Assembly: GCF_003858535.1 (NCBI RefSeq)
Contig: NZ_RQTJ01000013.1
Coordinates: 1 to 64,000, forward strand
From: Paenimyroides viscosum
GTDB taxonomy: Bacteria; Bacteroidota; Bacteroidia; Flavobacteriales; Flavobacteriaceae
Direction of reading: 5' to 3'
DNA: 64,000 nt
Shown here: piece after piece, positions 45,470 through 55,194 of the stretch
Layout of the letters: the number at the start of each line of letters is the position of its first letter
Position numbering within the stretch: position 1 is the first letter of the stretch
Notes under the pieces: model-generated
Databases searched by the model: none
Seen by the model: the letters and a program-made list of their open reading frames with translations, nothing else
What the model was told of the DNA's origin: nothing
Program-made: the position numbers and the translations under genes

Positions 45470-45583
45470 CTGAATGTCAAGCTAAACTTGTTTAACTTCG
45501 TTCAGTTCTCAAGCTTGTGTCAGCTTATCACGAGAATAATTTCTGAATGCGATTCCGAAACAAGTTCGGAATGACAAGCTTAA
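45470..45583. repeat. Intergenic repeat of the GAATGACA family
   Basis: GAAACAAGTTCGGAATGACA (45557-45576) matches the 15709-15728 copy with one difference. TTCCGAA and TTCGGAA form an inverted pair. It occupies part of the 399-bp gap between 45397 and 45795. The remaining 45584-45795 is AT-rich with no gene; a TATCTTTTG near 45712 resembles a -7 box with one extra base. Confidence 0.6.
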
Positions 45584-45795
45584 TGTGAAGAAATCGTAAT
45601 AATTAATTTCCTTGCTATTTATTTATTGATTAATATATTGTTCAGTATTTCAGATAATCACTTTTTTATTGCTTCAATTTAAAACTTCTTACCAAAAACT
45701 TCCTATCTTTTGTAACATTTAAGTAAATAATTGTACTTACATTTAAAATTCATTCTTAAAAAGTTCACACAGTAAAAAACATAAAAAAATAGGTT

Positions 45796-46671
45796 ATGAG
45801 TCTAAAAATTTCGGGGTTAACAAAAACCTACAAAAACGGCGTTAAAGCTTTAGATAATGTAAATTTAGAAATAGGCAAAGGTATGTTTGGCTTATTGGGT
45901 CCAAACGGTGCAGGAAAATCATCACTAATGCGTACCATTGCAACGTTGCAAACTCCATCATCGGGTTCAGTAACTTTTAACGACATTAATGTTTTAGAAG
46001 ATAAAAATGCTTTGCGCAGAGTTTTAGGTTATTTGCCACAGGAATTCGGAGTTTATCCAAACATGTCTGCAGAAACCTTGTTAGATTATTTTGCTCAATT
46101 AAAAGGCATAACCAAAAAAGACGAACGCAAAAAAATTATTACCGAAGTACTTACTCTTACCAATTTATACGATGTTCGATCTAAAAGCGTAAGTGGTTAT
46201 TCGGGCGGTATGAAACAGCGTTTTGGTATTGCACAGTTACTTTTAAACAATCCGCAATTAATTATTGTTGATGAACCAACTGCCGGATTGGATCCTGCGG
46301 AACGTCACCGTTTCTTGAATGTTTTACGTGAAATTGGTGCAAACCATACCGTAATTTTCTCTACGCATATTGTTGATGATGTTCGTGAATTATGTAACGA
46401 AATTGCCATTTTAAACGGCGGAAAAATTTTGTTTGAAGGTACACCTACAAGTGGCGAAGAAATGTTAAAAGGTAAAATTTGGGTTCGTATTATTAATCGT
46501 TCAGATTTTGACGAATACAACAAAAACCATAACATTCTTTCATCGAACTTTAACCCGGACAATACGTTGAACATTCGTGTGTACAGCGATGCACAGCCAA
46601 ACGAAACGTTTATTCAGGCAAAACCAATTTTAGAAGATGTTTATTTTGTTTCATTAAAAAAAGATAATTAA
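45796..46671 (+). CDS. ABC transporter ATP-binding protein
   Basis: This 291-aa ATPase energises the permease-peptidase fusion that follows. It has Walker A GPNGAGKSS, the Q-loop, signature VSGYSGGMKQRFG, Walker B LIIVDEPTAGLDP and H-loop STHIVDDV. Its stop codon overlaps the ATG of the permease gene by one base, so the two are translated together. The substrate is unknown; similar ATPases pair with ABC-2 type permeases that move peptides or drugs. GldA at 8435 is a homologue but belongs to another system. Confidence 0.93.
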   Translation: MSLKISGLTKTYKNGVKALDNVNLEIGKGMFGLLGPNGAGKSSLMRTIATLQTPSSGSVTFNDINVLEDKNALRRVLGYLPQEFGVYPNMSAETLLDYFAQLKGITKKDERKKIITEVLTLTNLYDVRSKSVSGYSGGMKQRFGIAQLLLNNPQLIIVDEPTAGLDPAERHRFLNVLREIGANHTVIFSTHIVDDVRELCNEIAILNGGKILFEGTPTSGEEMLKGKIWVRIINRSDFDEYNKNHNILSSNFNPDNTLNIRVYSDAQPNETFIQAKPILEDVYFVSLKKDN

Positions 46672-49600
46672 TGCTAGGAACTATTTTTAAATTTGAAACA
46701 AAACGTTGGTTTAAAAACTGGCAGTTTTATCTGTATTTTACACTCTTTTTTGCACTATCGTTTGTAATTATGGCGTTTGTAACAGGCTATTTTGATGGTT
46801 TTAATGTAACAACAACATCAAATACCATTATGAATTCGCCTATTGCTATAAATGGTATTATAAGTCAAATTGCTATTTACATCAATTTTATTATTCCAGT
46901 AGTTATTGGAACAACAGTTTATCGCGATTTTAAATACAATACACACACCTTGTTGTTTGCTTATCCGTTTAATAAGTTTCAATATCTTATCGGGAAATTT
47001 TTAAGTGGTTTTCTAATAACTTTTGTTATTACTTTTTCTATTGGATTTGGTTTTTTATTGGCTACCATTCTACCGTTTGCAAATCCCGATTTATTAGGCC
47101 CTATAAATCTAGCAGCTTACTTTCAAAGTTACCTGGTTTTTGTACTGCCTAATATTTTCTTTATAGGTGCTATGATTTTTATGTTAACCACATTAACACG
47201 TAACCAATATATCGGTTTTATCTTGATAATTATCTTATTGATTGTTCCAGGTATAATCAGCAGTTTAACAGCTAAAGTAGACGATAAATTTGTGGCCGCT
47301 TTATTTGAGCCTTTTGGAAATGAAGCGCTAGCTTATGTAACAAAATATTGGACGATTGATGAACAGAACACATTACTAATTCCGTTAGACAAGGTCATTA
47401 TTTACAACCGTTTAATTTGGATAGGTGTTGGTGTGTTGGCATTATTTGTTACTTATTTTTCATTCTCATTTTCTCAATCACCAGTAAAAATAGGTAGAAA
47501 AAGAAAAGCAGAACGTGTTACTAAAAACAATTTTGGAAGCATTATAAAGATTAATCTTCCAAAAGTATCTTACAATTATTCGTTCATTTCGAATCTAAAA
47601 ACGGCAATCCGTTTATCTAAATTTGAATTTAAAAGCATTGTTAAGAACTGGATTTTTATCATACTAATGATAATCCTTATGCTTTTTATTACCATTTCAA
47701 CTTTTAATTTAGGTGAACTTTACGGAACCAACACCTACCCTGTTACGTGGAAAATTATTGAAACCATAAGTGGTAACATTGCATTGTTTCTATCTATATT
47801 AATCTATCTTTTTGCAGGGGTTTTACTGAACAACGCTACATCATCGCGAATGAATTTATTAATTGATGCTACTGCAGTTCCAAATTGGAGTTTGCTATTA
47901 TCAAAATTCATTGCTTTAATTGAAATGGTTTGTGTGGTATTTTTAGTAGGAATTTTATCAGGAGTTTTAATTCAGACCTATTTAGGATATTATAATTTTG
48001 AACTAGGTCAATACTTTGCAGATTTCTTTGGTTTCCAATTGATCGATTATGTAATCATAATCTTATTATCACTATTCATACAAGCGTTTTTCAAAAATTA
48101 TTTTATAGGATTTTTTATCACGGCACTAGTTATACAGTTACTTCCAAGTGCATTAAATAAATTAGGAATAGAACAAGCTGTCTTCCATTTTAATTCAGGA
48201 TCGGGTTATAGTTATTCTGATATGGATGGATTTGGAACCGTTCGTGGTTATTTTTACTATAAACTTTATTGGTTACTTTTTGGCTTTGTTCTATACGGAT
48301 TAACCTTACTTTTCTGGCGTCGTGGAATTTTATCAAGCGCAAAAGAACGCTTACAATTGTTTGCAAAACGTTTTAAAATGCCAATTGGCGTTCCGCTAGT
48401 AATTATTACGTTGGCTTTTGTTGGTTTAGGTTATGCTTTGTATTATCAGGCAGTAAAATTAGAACCTTACTACACCGCACAAGAATATGAAAAACAACGG
48501 GTTGATTTTGAAAAGAAATACAAAAAATTCGAGAAATACGAACAACCACGTATTGTTGATGTAAAAGTAAACATGGATATTTTTCCGAACGAAAGAAATT
48601 ATCACGCGGTAGTTAACTACGTTATGGTAAATAAATCAAACCAAGCTATTGATTCATTATTTATTAATTACGGTAAAAATTTAAAAGAAATTACTTTTAG
48701 TAACGATTATCAGAAGGTTTTAAACGATACAGTTATGGATTTCGATATTTATCGATTAAATCAACCTTTAAACCCGGGCGATTCTTTAAAAATTAAAATG
48801 ATCGTTCAAAACAAAGAAAACACGTGGTTAAAAGATCGTTCACCGATTATTGAAAACGGAACGTTTATAAACAACGGCATGTTTCCTTCTTTTGGATACA
48901 GTGATTCAGCAGAAATCCAAGATAACGATGTGCGTAAGAAATACAATTTACCGCCACGTGAACGTATGGCTGCAACAGATGATCCTGAAGCACGTAAGAA
49001 CACCTATATATCAAACGAAGCCGATTGGATTACTTTTGAAACAACGGTAAGTACCGCGGGCGATCAAACAGCAATTGCTCCCGGATATCTCCAAAAACAA
49101 TGGCAAAAAGACGGTAGAAACTATTTCCATTACAAAATGGATCAAAAAATGTTGAATTTCTACGCATTTAACTCGGCAAGATATGAAGTTAAAAAAGAAA
49201 AATGGAACAACCTGAATTTAGAAATTTACTATCATAAAGGCCATGAATACAATTTAGATCGAATGATGGATGCCTTGAAAAAGTCATTGGCTTATTACAG
49301 CGAAAATTTTGGCGAGTATCAACACCAACAAGCTCGTATTATAGAATTCCCAAGAACTATGGGAACTTTTGCACAGGCGTTTGCCAACACCATGCCGTTC
49401 TCTGAAGCAATTGGTTTTATTGCAAATGTAGATGAAAACGATCCAGAAGGAGTAGATTATCCGTTTTCAGTTGTATCGCACGAAATGGCGCATCAATGGT
49501 GGGCTCATCAGGTAATTGGCGCCAATGTTAAAGGTGCAACTTTATTGTCTGAATCGTTATCAGAATATAGTTCACTAAAAGTTTTAGAAAAAGAATATGG

Positions 49601-50321
49601 TAAATTCCAAATGCGTAAATTCCTGAAAGAAGCTTTAGACGGTTATTTAAAAGGAAGAAGAAACGAATGGAAAGAAGAAAACCCGTTAATGTACAACGAA
49701 AACCAACAGTATATTCATTACAACAAAGGATCGTTGGTATTGTACACTATAAGCGATTATTTGGGTGAAAAACGTTTTAACGATATATTGAAAGAATATG
49801 TTGCTAAAGTAAAATTCCAAGAAGCTCCGTATACCAATTCTATTGAGTTTGTAAATCATTTAAAAGCAAATACCCCGGCAAACTTACAGTATTTAATTAC
49901 CGATATGTTTGAAACCATAACGTTGTATGACAATAAAGTGGATAAAGTGGAAGTAAAACCTTTGAAAGACGGTAAATATCAAGTAGATATTACGTTTGTG
50001 GTATCAAAATACCGAACTTCTCCTAAAGGAACTCAAATTTATAAAGATGCAAATGGCGGTACTTTAGTTGGTAAATATGATAAAAAAGAGGTAAAATCGT
50101 ATCCTTTAAATGATTTTGTAGAAGTTGGTATTTTTGGAGAGAAAACAAAAAAAGGCAAACATGAATACGAAAACGAATTGTACAACAAAAAATACTTAAT
50201 CAATAAAATAAACAATAAAGTAAGTATCACTGTTAATGAAAAACCTATTGAAGTGGGTGTTGATCCATACAACAAGTTAATTGATAGAGATTCTAACGAT
50301 AACCGTAAAAAAGTTAATTAA
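46671..50321 (+). CDS. ABC-2 type permease fused to M1-family aminopeptidase
   Basis: This 1216-aa protein joins two domains. The N-terminal part (about residues 1-600) has around 12 hydrophobic helices in two ABC-2 permease halves. The C-terminal part (about residues 640-1216) is an M1 peptidase with VVSHEMAHQWWAHQVIG (His937, Glu938, His941) and a glutamate in LLSESLSEYSS. The usual GAMEN exopeptidase loop is replaced by ANTMPFSEAIGF, as in other members of this fusion family. By topology the peptidase is most likely periplasmic. It overlaps the ABC ATPase by one base. The substrate is unknown. Confidence 0.9.
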   Translation: MLGTIFKFETKRWFKNWQFYLYFTLFFALSFVIMAFVTGYFDGFNVTTTSNTIMNSPIAINGIISQIAIYINFIIPVVIGTTVYRDFKYNTHTLLFAYPFNKFQYLIGKFLSGFLITFVITFSIGFGFLLATILPFANPDLLGPINLAAYFQSYLVFVLPNIFFIGAMIFMLTTLTRNQYIGFILIIILLIVPGIISSLTAKVDDKFVAALFEPFGNEALAYVTKYWTIDEQNTLLIPLDKVIIYNRLIWIGVGVLALFVTYFSFSFSQSPVKIGRKRKAERVTKNNFGSIIKINLPKVSYNYSFISNLKTAIRLSKFEFKSIVKNWIFIILMIILMLFITISTFNLGELYGTNTYPVTWKIIETISGNIALFLSILIYLFAGVLLNNATSSRMNLLIDATAVPNWSLLLSKFIALIEMVCVVFLVGILSGVLIQTYLGYYNFELGQYFADFFGFQLIDYVIIILLSLFIQAFFKNYFIGFFITALVIQLLPSALNKLGIEQAVFHFNSGSGYSYSDMDGFGTVRGYFYYKLYWLLFGFVLYGLTLLFWRRGILSSAKERLQLFAKRFKMPIGVPLVIITLAFVGLGYALYYQAVKLEPYYTAQEYEKQRVDFEKKYKKFEKYEQPRIVDVKVNMDIFPNERNYHAVVNYVMVNKSNQAIDSLFINYGKNLKEITFSNDYQKVLNDTVMDFDIYRLNQPLNPGDSLKIKMIVQNKENTWLKDRSPIIENGTFINNGMFPSFGYSDSAEIQDNDVRKKYNLPPRERMAATDDPEARKNTYISNEADWITFETTVSTAGDQTAIAPGYLQKQWQKDGRNYFHYKMDQKMLNFYAFNSARYEVKKEKWNNLNLEIYYHKGHEYNLDRMMDALKKSLAYYSENFGEYQHQQARIIEFPRTMGTFAQAFANTMPFSEAIGFIANVDENDPEGVDYPFSVVSHEMAHQWWAHQVIGANVKGATLLSESLSEYSSLKVLEKEYGKFQMRKFLKEALDGYLKGRRNEWKEENPLMYNENQQYIHYNKGSLVLYTISDYLGEKRFNDILKEYVAKVKFQEAPYTNSIEFVNHLKANTPANLQYLITDMFETITLYDNKVDKVEVKPLKDGKYQVDITFVVSKYRTSPKGTQIYKDANGGTLVGKYDKKEVKSYPLNDFVEVGIFGEKTKKGKHEYENELYNKKYLINKINNKVSITVNEKPIEVGVDPYNKLIDRDSNDNRKKVN

Positions 50322-50325
50322 TAAT

Positions 50326-50361
50326 AAAGCTGTCTTGTAAAAAGGCAGCTTTTGTTTTTTT
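50326..50361 (+). terminator. Terminator of the ABC operon
   Basis: AAAGCTGTC pairs imperfectly with GGCAGCTTT around a loop, followed by GTTTTTTTAA, directly after the stop of the permease gene. Confidence 0.65.
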
Positions 50362-50423
50362 AATAATAGTTTGAAAATAGATAAGTAAGTAGTAACTTTA
50401 AAAACCTAATTTTAAACCGTATT

Positions 50424-50774
50424 ATGATGATTAGAAATACCGAAAAAACGCTTTCAGAGGTAATGCGCATACTTAAAGATCGTGGTTATACAGAAGATTT
50501 TAATTTATTAGAAGTAAAAGAATCATATATTAAAAACGGAGAGCCAGTAAACATAGAAGATTTGGTTATTGATAAAATTTATCGTTTTTCTGGTTCAAAT
50601 GATGTGGGAGATGAAGCTATTTTATATGCCATGCGTAATGTTAAAGACGGTGCAAAAGGTGTTTTTGTAAATGGATACGGTTTATATGTAGACGAAGAGG
50701 CTACTGCAATTATTTCTAAAATAACTTACCACGAAATAGATAACGAAGATTGGACAGTAAATGACAATTTATAA
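50424..50774 (+). CDS. Small conserved Bacteroidota protein
   Basis: This 116-aa cytoplasmic protein (LSEVMRILKDRGYTEDFNLLEVKES, FSGSNDVGDEAILYAMRNVKDGAKGVFVNGYGLYVDEE) belongs to a group of small flavobacterial proteins sometimes labelled phosphoribosylpyrophosphate synthetase. It lacks the size and PRPP-binding loop of that enzyme, so the label is not supported. The RGYTEDFNL-x(n)-DEAILYA pattern is conserved in my memory of the family. The function is unknown. It has a bidirectional terminator at its end. Confidence 0.75.
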   Translation: MMIRNTEKTLSEVMRILKDRGYTEDFNLLEVKESYIKNGEPVNIEDLVIDKIYRFSGSNDVGDEAILYAMRNVKDGAKGVFVNGYGLYVDEEATAIISKITYHEIDNEDWTVNDNL

Positions 50775-50836
50775 TAAAGCCATTAGGAGGACTTAATATA
50801 TTTTGATTTTAAAACGATTCTTATCAATTAATACCA

Positions 50837-50868
50837 TAAAAAACGCCTTCATTTCTGAAGGCGTTTTT
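50837..50868. terminator. Bidirectional terminator between the 50424 gene and the M16 pair
   Basis: AAAAACGCCTTC pairs with GAAGGCGTTTTT around a loop of about 4 nt, with A/T flanks on both sides. Confidence 0.85.
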
Positions 50869-50890
50869 AGTATAATAATGTACTCTGTAA

Positions 50891-52945
50891 TTATTTAAAA
50901 TCTGCGTCTCTTACGCCTTCATTTACTTTAACTTCAGAAACTTTGAATTCTACCGACATTCCTGGTGCTAATGGCAATGAACTTGTATGAGCAACTTTAA
51001 TTCCTTTTACTTCTTTGTAATCTGAATAAGTAGAAGTCATTACAATAGTTTGTCCTTGCGCTTCCATTGTTTCAGAAGTGGCAATTTTTAATCCCGAAGC
51101 TACGCTGTAATATACCGTTTCTTTATCTTTCTTTAAAACATACGCTTCTTCGCCGTTAAAAGTTTCAATACCTGTTAACTGAAATGAAGCTGCATTTTTT
51201 AAATCTTCTAATTCATCGAACATTTTTGCAGAAGCCTGAGCGTCTTTTAAGGCATCACCTTTTAAATCTTCTCTTTGGCCTTGCATTGAAGCATAACCCA
51301 TAGTTGGCGTTACTACCTGTTTTATTAAATCCATACCCATACCGTTAATAACCATCATAGATTGTCCTTTGTTGGTTTGTTTTTGCGTCATGGTTAATTC
51401 CATTCCTTGCATAGATCCCTTAGAAACAACGCTTAACGATTTAACTTCTTTCAGTTTTTTCTCTCCACCAATTGCTTTCACATGGTTTTCGATTACTGTT
51501 GCAGAAGTTACGCCAACTGGAGCTGCTTTTTTAAATACTGGTTTTTCTACCGGATTTGCATAAGCATCATAATAATTAACCGGATATCCTAAACGATCTA
51601 AAGTTCCGGCAACATCTGAACCTTTACCAACAATTACAATACGCTGGTTATCTTTTTTAAAGAATTTGTTTGCTACACGCTGAACATCTGCAACGGTTAC
51701 TGCCTGAATGTTTTTAATGTAGTTTTCATAGAAATCTGCAGGTAAGCTTTGTGTTTTAGTTCTTAATGCAAAACTTGCTATTGTACCTGGTTTTTGAATT
51801 TCCATTACAAAGTTTCCAATGTATTTTGCTTTTGCTAGATCTAATTCTGCTTGTGTAACCGGTTCTGTTCTAATTTTATGTAATTCGTTCACAAATTCAA
51901 CAACAGCAGAATCGGTAACTACGTTACGAACCGATGCAGATGATGTGAATTTAGATGTATATTTTCCAGATCCTAAAGAAGAATAAGCTCCGTAAGTCCA
52001 TCCGTGTGCTTCACGTAGGTTTAAAAACAAACGACCTTCACCACCACCACCTAAGATTTGGTTTGCAATTAATCCCGCAAAATAATCTTTATCGGTTAAT
52101 TTAAGGTTTACGGTATTCATCAATGCAATTTCTGATTGAACAGCGTTTGGCATATCAACAAAATCGATTTGTGTTTTAGCAACTTCCGTTGGTTCAGCAT
52201 ATTTTGCAACTGGTGCAGAAGCTTTTTTCCAGTCTTTAAATAATTTTTCAACCTGTTTTTTAACATCTTTAAACTTTACATCACCAACAACTACCAAATA
52301 AGCAGTTTCTGGCACAAAATAAGATGCATAATTTTGTTTAACATCTGCCAAAGTAACATTGTTCAATGTTTGCTCTGTTACAAATTCTCCGGTTGGATGC
52401 TCTTTACCAAATAACAAAGCATTATTAACTCTACGAGCAACAGATGCAACAGATTTCTCATCGGCTTTTAAGCCTTCAATAGCTTGTTGTTTAGATTTAT
52501 CGAATTCTTCTTGAGAGAACAAAGGACTTAATGATCCTTCTGCCATTAATTCTAACAAACGAGAACTGTATTTAGACAATCCGCTTGCAGATGCTCCTGT
52601 ATTCCAAAAGTTTACATTTGCTCCTAAAAAATCAATTTCATCATTGAATTTTTCTTTAGATGTTTTTGCAGTTCCATTACCAACAACGGCACTTGTTAAA
52701 CTTGACACTCCTGCTTTTGCACCTTCTACATAAGGTGGTGTATCAATAGTTAACATATAGCTTACGCGTGGTAATTTATGATCTTCTACAACCATTACCT
52801 TTAAACCGTTTTTCATGGTAAACTCTTGCGGTTTTTGCACGTTAACAGTAGGCATTGGACCTGGTTGCGGTTGTGGGCGTTTTATTTGAGCTTCGGCACT
52901 AACAGTTAGTAACAAAGCTGATGCGAATAATAATATTTTTTTCAT
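50891..52945 (-). CDS. M16 peptidase-like protein, non-catalytic subunit with extra C-terminal domain
   Basis: This 684-aa exported protein (signal MKKILLFASALLLTVSAEA) has an M16 fold over about residues 40-465 but no HxxEH zinc site: that position reads GVSSLTSAVVGNGT. It retains the LREAHGWTYGAYSS segment typical of the partner half that contributes substrate-binding Arg and Tyr. The last 180 or so residues form another, lipoprotein-sorting-like beta domain (SLSVVSKGSMQGMELTMTQKQ, IATSETMEAQGQTIVMTSTY). It follows the catalytic homologue after 13 bp, so the two probably work as a heterodimer in the periplasm. Confidence 0.85.
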   Translation of the reverse strand: MKKILLFASALLLTVSAEAQIKRPQPQPGPMPTVNVQKPQEFTMKNGLKVMVVEDHKLPRVSYMLTIDTPPYVEGAKAGVSSLTSAVVGNGTAKTSKEKFNDEIDFLGANVNFWNTGASASGLSKYSSRLLELMAEGSLSPLFSQEEFDKSKQQAIEGLKADEKSVASVARRVNNALLFGKEHPTGEFVTEQTLNNVTLADVKQNYASYFVPETAYLVVVGDVKFKDVKKQVEKLFKDWKKASAPVAKYAEPTEVAKTQIDFVDMPNAVQSEIALMNTVNLKLTDKDYFAGLIANQILGGGGEGRLFLNLREAHGWTYGAYSSLGSGKYTSKFTSSASVRNVVTDSAVVEFVNELHKIRTEPVTQAELDLAKAKYIGNFVMEIQKPGTIASFALRTKTQSLPADFYENYIKNIQAVTVADVQRVANKFFKKDNQRIVIVGKGSDVAGTLDRLGYPVNYYDAYANPVEKPVFKKAAPVGVTSATVIENHVKAIGGEKKLKEVKSLSVVSKGSMQGMELTMTQKQTNKGQSMMVINGMGMDLIKQVVTPTMGYASMQGQREDLKGDALKDAQASAKMFDELEDLKNAASFQLTGIETFNGEEAYVLKKDKETVYYSVASGLKIATSETMEAQGQTIVMTSTYSDYKEVKGIKVAHTSSLPLAPGMSVEFKVSEVKVNEGVRDADFK

Positions 52946-52958
52946 TTTGTTTACTTTC

Positions 52959-54284
52959 TTATTTAGCTGAATCTTCTTTTGCCGGTACGTAATCTAATAA
53001 TAAACGAGCATTGCTTTGTAAATACTTTTTAGCAACATCGCGAATTTCTTCTCTTGTAATTGAACGATAAATTTCGATTTCTTCGTTAATTAAATTGATA
53101 TCGCCATATAATAAATAGTTAGTAGCCAAGTTCTCTGCCAATCCTTCTAAATCTGAATTTTGGCTTACGTAACGGTTTTCAAAATCGTTTTGTAACTTTT
53201 GATAATCTCTTTCAGAAATTAACTCGGTTTGCAATTTTGTAATTTCAGCATCAATTTCTTTTTGTAATGCCTCACGCGTAGTATCACCCATTGGTAAACC
53301 TGCAATTAAGTACATTCCGTAATCTTCTTGTGCGTAGTTAAAAGCAAACAACTGTAAAGCCATTTTCTTTTCGTCAACAATTTTCTTTTGCATTGGAGAT
53401 GATTTTCCGCCAGAAAGGTATGATGAAATCATATCTAAAACTCTTGCATCACGCGTTTTCATAGATGGTGTTCTATAAGCGGTGATGTACATTGGAATTT
53501 GAATGTTAGCATCTTCTGCCGTTGCATGAATTGTTTTTGTGATTGGATCTTCCTGAATGTTTACGCGAGGAACTACTGCTCCTTTTTTAATCACTCCGAA
53601 ATATTTCTGAATCAAATCTTTAGTTTTTGCAAACTCGATATCACCAGCAATTACTAAAACAGCGTTGTTTGGTACATAGAATTTTTTGTTAAATGCCTGG
53701 AACTCTTCTAAAGTAGCAGCATCTAAATGATCCATAGAACCAATTGGCGCCCAACGGTAAGGGTGTTTTTTGAACAAATTTTTCTTAACTTCTGTGATCC
53801 AGTTTCCGTAAGGGCTGTTATCTACACGTAAGCGTTTTTCTTCTTTTACAACTTCGTTTTGTGTATCAACACCAATTTGGTTGATAACTGGTTGCAATAA
53901 ACGGTCAGATTCCATCCAAATAGCCAATTCTAAATTGTTCGATGGAAATACTTCATAATAATACGTACGGTCGTCTGAAGTGTTTGCGTTGTTGTGCCCT
54001 CCATTAGAAGTTACTAATTTAAACCACTCACCTCTTTCAATATTTTCTGTACCTTCAAACAAAAGGTGTTCAAAAAAGTGCGCAAAACCAGTACGCTCTG
54101 GGTTTTCATCTTTTGCACCAACATGGTACATTACAGAAGTAACTACAACTGGCGCCGATTTGTCTTGATGTAAAACTACATGCAAACCATTGTCAAGTGT
54201 ATACTCTTCAAACTCAACTTTTTGTGCAACTGCAACACTACTAAGTAAAAGTGCAGACGCTAAAGCCGTTAGAGATTTTCTCAT
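52959..54284 (-). CDS. M16 family zinc metallopeptidase, catalytic subunit
   Basis: This 441-aa pitrilysin-type protease has a signal peptide (MRKSLTALASALLLSSVAVA). The inverted zinc motif HFFEH lies at residues 69-73 (TGFAHFFEHLLFEGT), and NEVVKEEKR about 75 residues later supplies the third ligand. The C-terminal half has the GGKSSPMQKKIVDEKKMAL and RDYQKLQNDFENRY segments of M16. It is the first gene of a two-gene unit with the non-catalytic partner. The substrate is probably short peptides in the periplasm. Confidence 0.92.
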   Translation of the reverse strand: MRKSLTALASALLLSSVAVAQKVEFEEYTLDNGLHVVLHQDKSAPVVVTSVMYHVGAKDENPERTGFAHFFEHLLFEGTENIERGEWFKLVTSNGGHNNANTSDDRTYYYEVFPSNNLELAIWMESDRLLQPVINQIGVDTQNEVVKEEKRLRVDNSPYGNWITEVKKNLFKKHPYRWAPIGSMDHLDAATLEEFQAFNKKFYVPNNAVLVIAGDIEFAKTKDLIQKYFGVIKKGAVVPRVNIQEDPITKTIHATAEDANIQIPMYITAYRTPSMKTRDARVLDMISSYLSGGKSSPMQKKIVDEKKMALQLFAFNYAQEDYGMYLIAGLPMGDTTREALQKEIDAEITKLQTELISERDYQKLQNDFENRYVSQNSDLEGLAENLATNYLLYGDINLINEEIEIYRSITREEIRDVAKKYLQSNARLLLDYVPAKEDSAK

Positions 54285-54413
54285 AACTTGGATTTAAATT
54301 AATTTGATTTTTTAATTAGTGTGCAATTTCGTGATTTTGTTACATTTATATTCTTATTTTTTTTAATTATTTTATTTGAGTGAATTAATTTTTTAAAAAC
54401 GAAGTACTTACAT

Positions 54414-54442
54414 TTGATTTTTAGATATTTTTTGTATATTTG
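54414..54442 (+). promoter_or_regulatory. Bacteroidota-type promoter of rplU-rpmA
   Basis: TTG (54414-54416) and TATATTTG (54435-54442) are 18 bp apart, 32 bp upstream of the rplU ATG. The leader is too short for an obvious structured element. Confidence 0.65.
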
Positions 54443-54474
54443 CAGTCTTAAAAATTAATCTTAATTTAATTGTT

Positions 54475-54786
54475 ATGTACGCAATCGTAGAGATAGCAGG
54501 GCAACAATTCAAAGTTAGCAAAGACCAAAAAGTTTACGTAAACCGTTTGGCAACTGAAGAAGGAGCAAATGTTACTTTTGACAAAGTTCTTTTAGTTGAC
54601 AATGCAGGAACAGTAACTTTAGGCGCCCCAGCTATAACAGGAGCTTCAGTAGGAGCGAAAGTTTTAAAGCACCTTCAAGGTGACAAAGTTATCGTTTTCA
54701 AAAAGAAAAGAAGAAAAGGATACAAAAAGAAAAACGGTCACAGACAAGCATTGACTCAAATCGTAATCGAGGGAATCACTATTTAA
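54475..54786 (+). CDS. rplU: Ribosomal protein L21
   Basis: This 103-aa 50S protein begins MYAIVEIAGQQFKVSKDQKVYVNRL and has the VLLVDNAGTVTLGAPAITGASVGAKVL and KKKRRKGYKKKNGHRQALTQIVIEGI blocks that match L21 throughout. rpmA follows after 42 bp in the usual order. Confidence 0.98.
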   Translation: MYAIVEIAGQQFKVSKDQKVYVNRLATEEGANVTFDKVLLVDNAGTVTLGAPAITGASVGAKVLKHLQGDKVIVFKKKRRKGYKKKNGHRQALTQIVIEGITI

Positions 54787-54828
54787 TCTGTAACTAGAAA
54801 GTATTAACAATTTTAAAAACCAAACATC

Positions 54829-55089
54829 ATGGCTCACAAGAAAGGTGTCGGTAGTTCTAAGAATGGTAGAGAATCTGAATCGAAACGTTTAGGCGTTAAG
54901 ATTTATGGTGGACAAGCAGCTATTGCTGGTAACATCATTGTAAGACAAAGAGGTTCAAAACATAACCCAGGTGAAAACGTTTACATGGGGAAAGATCATA
55001 CTTTACATGCTAAAGTTGACGGAGTTGTACAATTCGTGAAAAAGAGAGATAACAAATCTTTCGTTTCTATTGTACCATTTGAAGCTTAA
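54829..55089 (+). CDS. rpmA: Ribosomal protein L27
   Basis: This 86-aa 50S protein sits near the peptidyl-transferase centre. It begins [29 protein letters not shown] and contains [31 protein letters not shown]. The N-terminus starts directly at MAHKKG, without the cleavable extension seen in Firmicutes. It is second in the rplU-rpmA operon and followed by a terminator. Confidence 0.98.
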   Translation: MAHKKGVGSSKNGRESESKRLGVKIYGGQAAIAGNIIVRQRGSKHNPGENVYMGKDHTLHAKVDGVVQFVKKRDNKSFVSIVPFEA

Positions 55090-55109
55090 TCTTCTTAGAC
55101 TGAAAAAAT

Positions 55110-55139
55110 TAAAAGCATCTCAATGAGATGCTTTTTTTA
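55110..55139 (+). terminator. Terminator of rplU-rpmA
   Basis: AAAGCATCTCA pairs with TGAGATGCTTT, followed by TTTTTAT. A longer reading of the next gene would start inside it. Confidence 0.8.
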
Positions 55140-55194
55140 TATAATAATATTAGATTTTTTTTATTATATTGGTTTGATTTTAAAAACCACTCTT

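Noticed and set aside
50424..50774. Annotation as phosphoribosylpyrophosphate synthetase
   Set aside because: At 116 aa it is about one third of that enzyme and lacks its PRPP-binding and ATP loops.
55123..55194. An N-terminal extension of the 55195 membrane gene
   Set aside because: It runs through the rpmA terminator hairpin and would add an extra hydrophobic stretch; the start at 55195 fits better.
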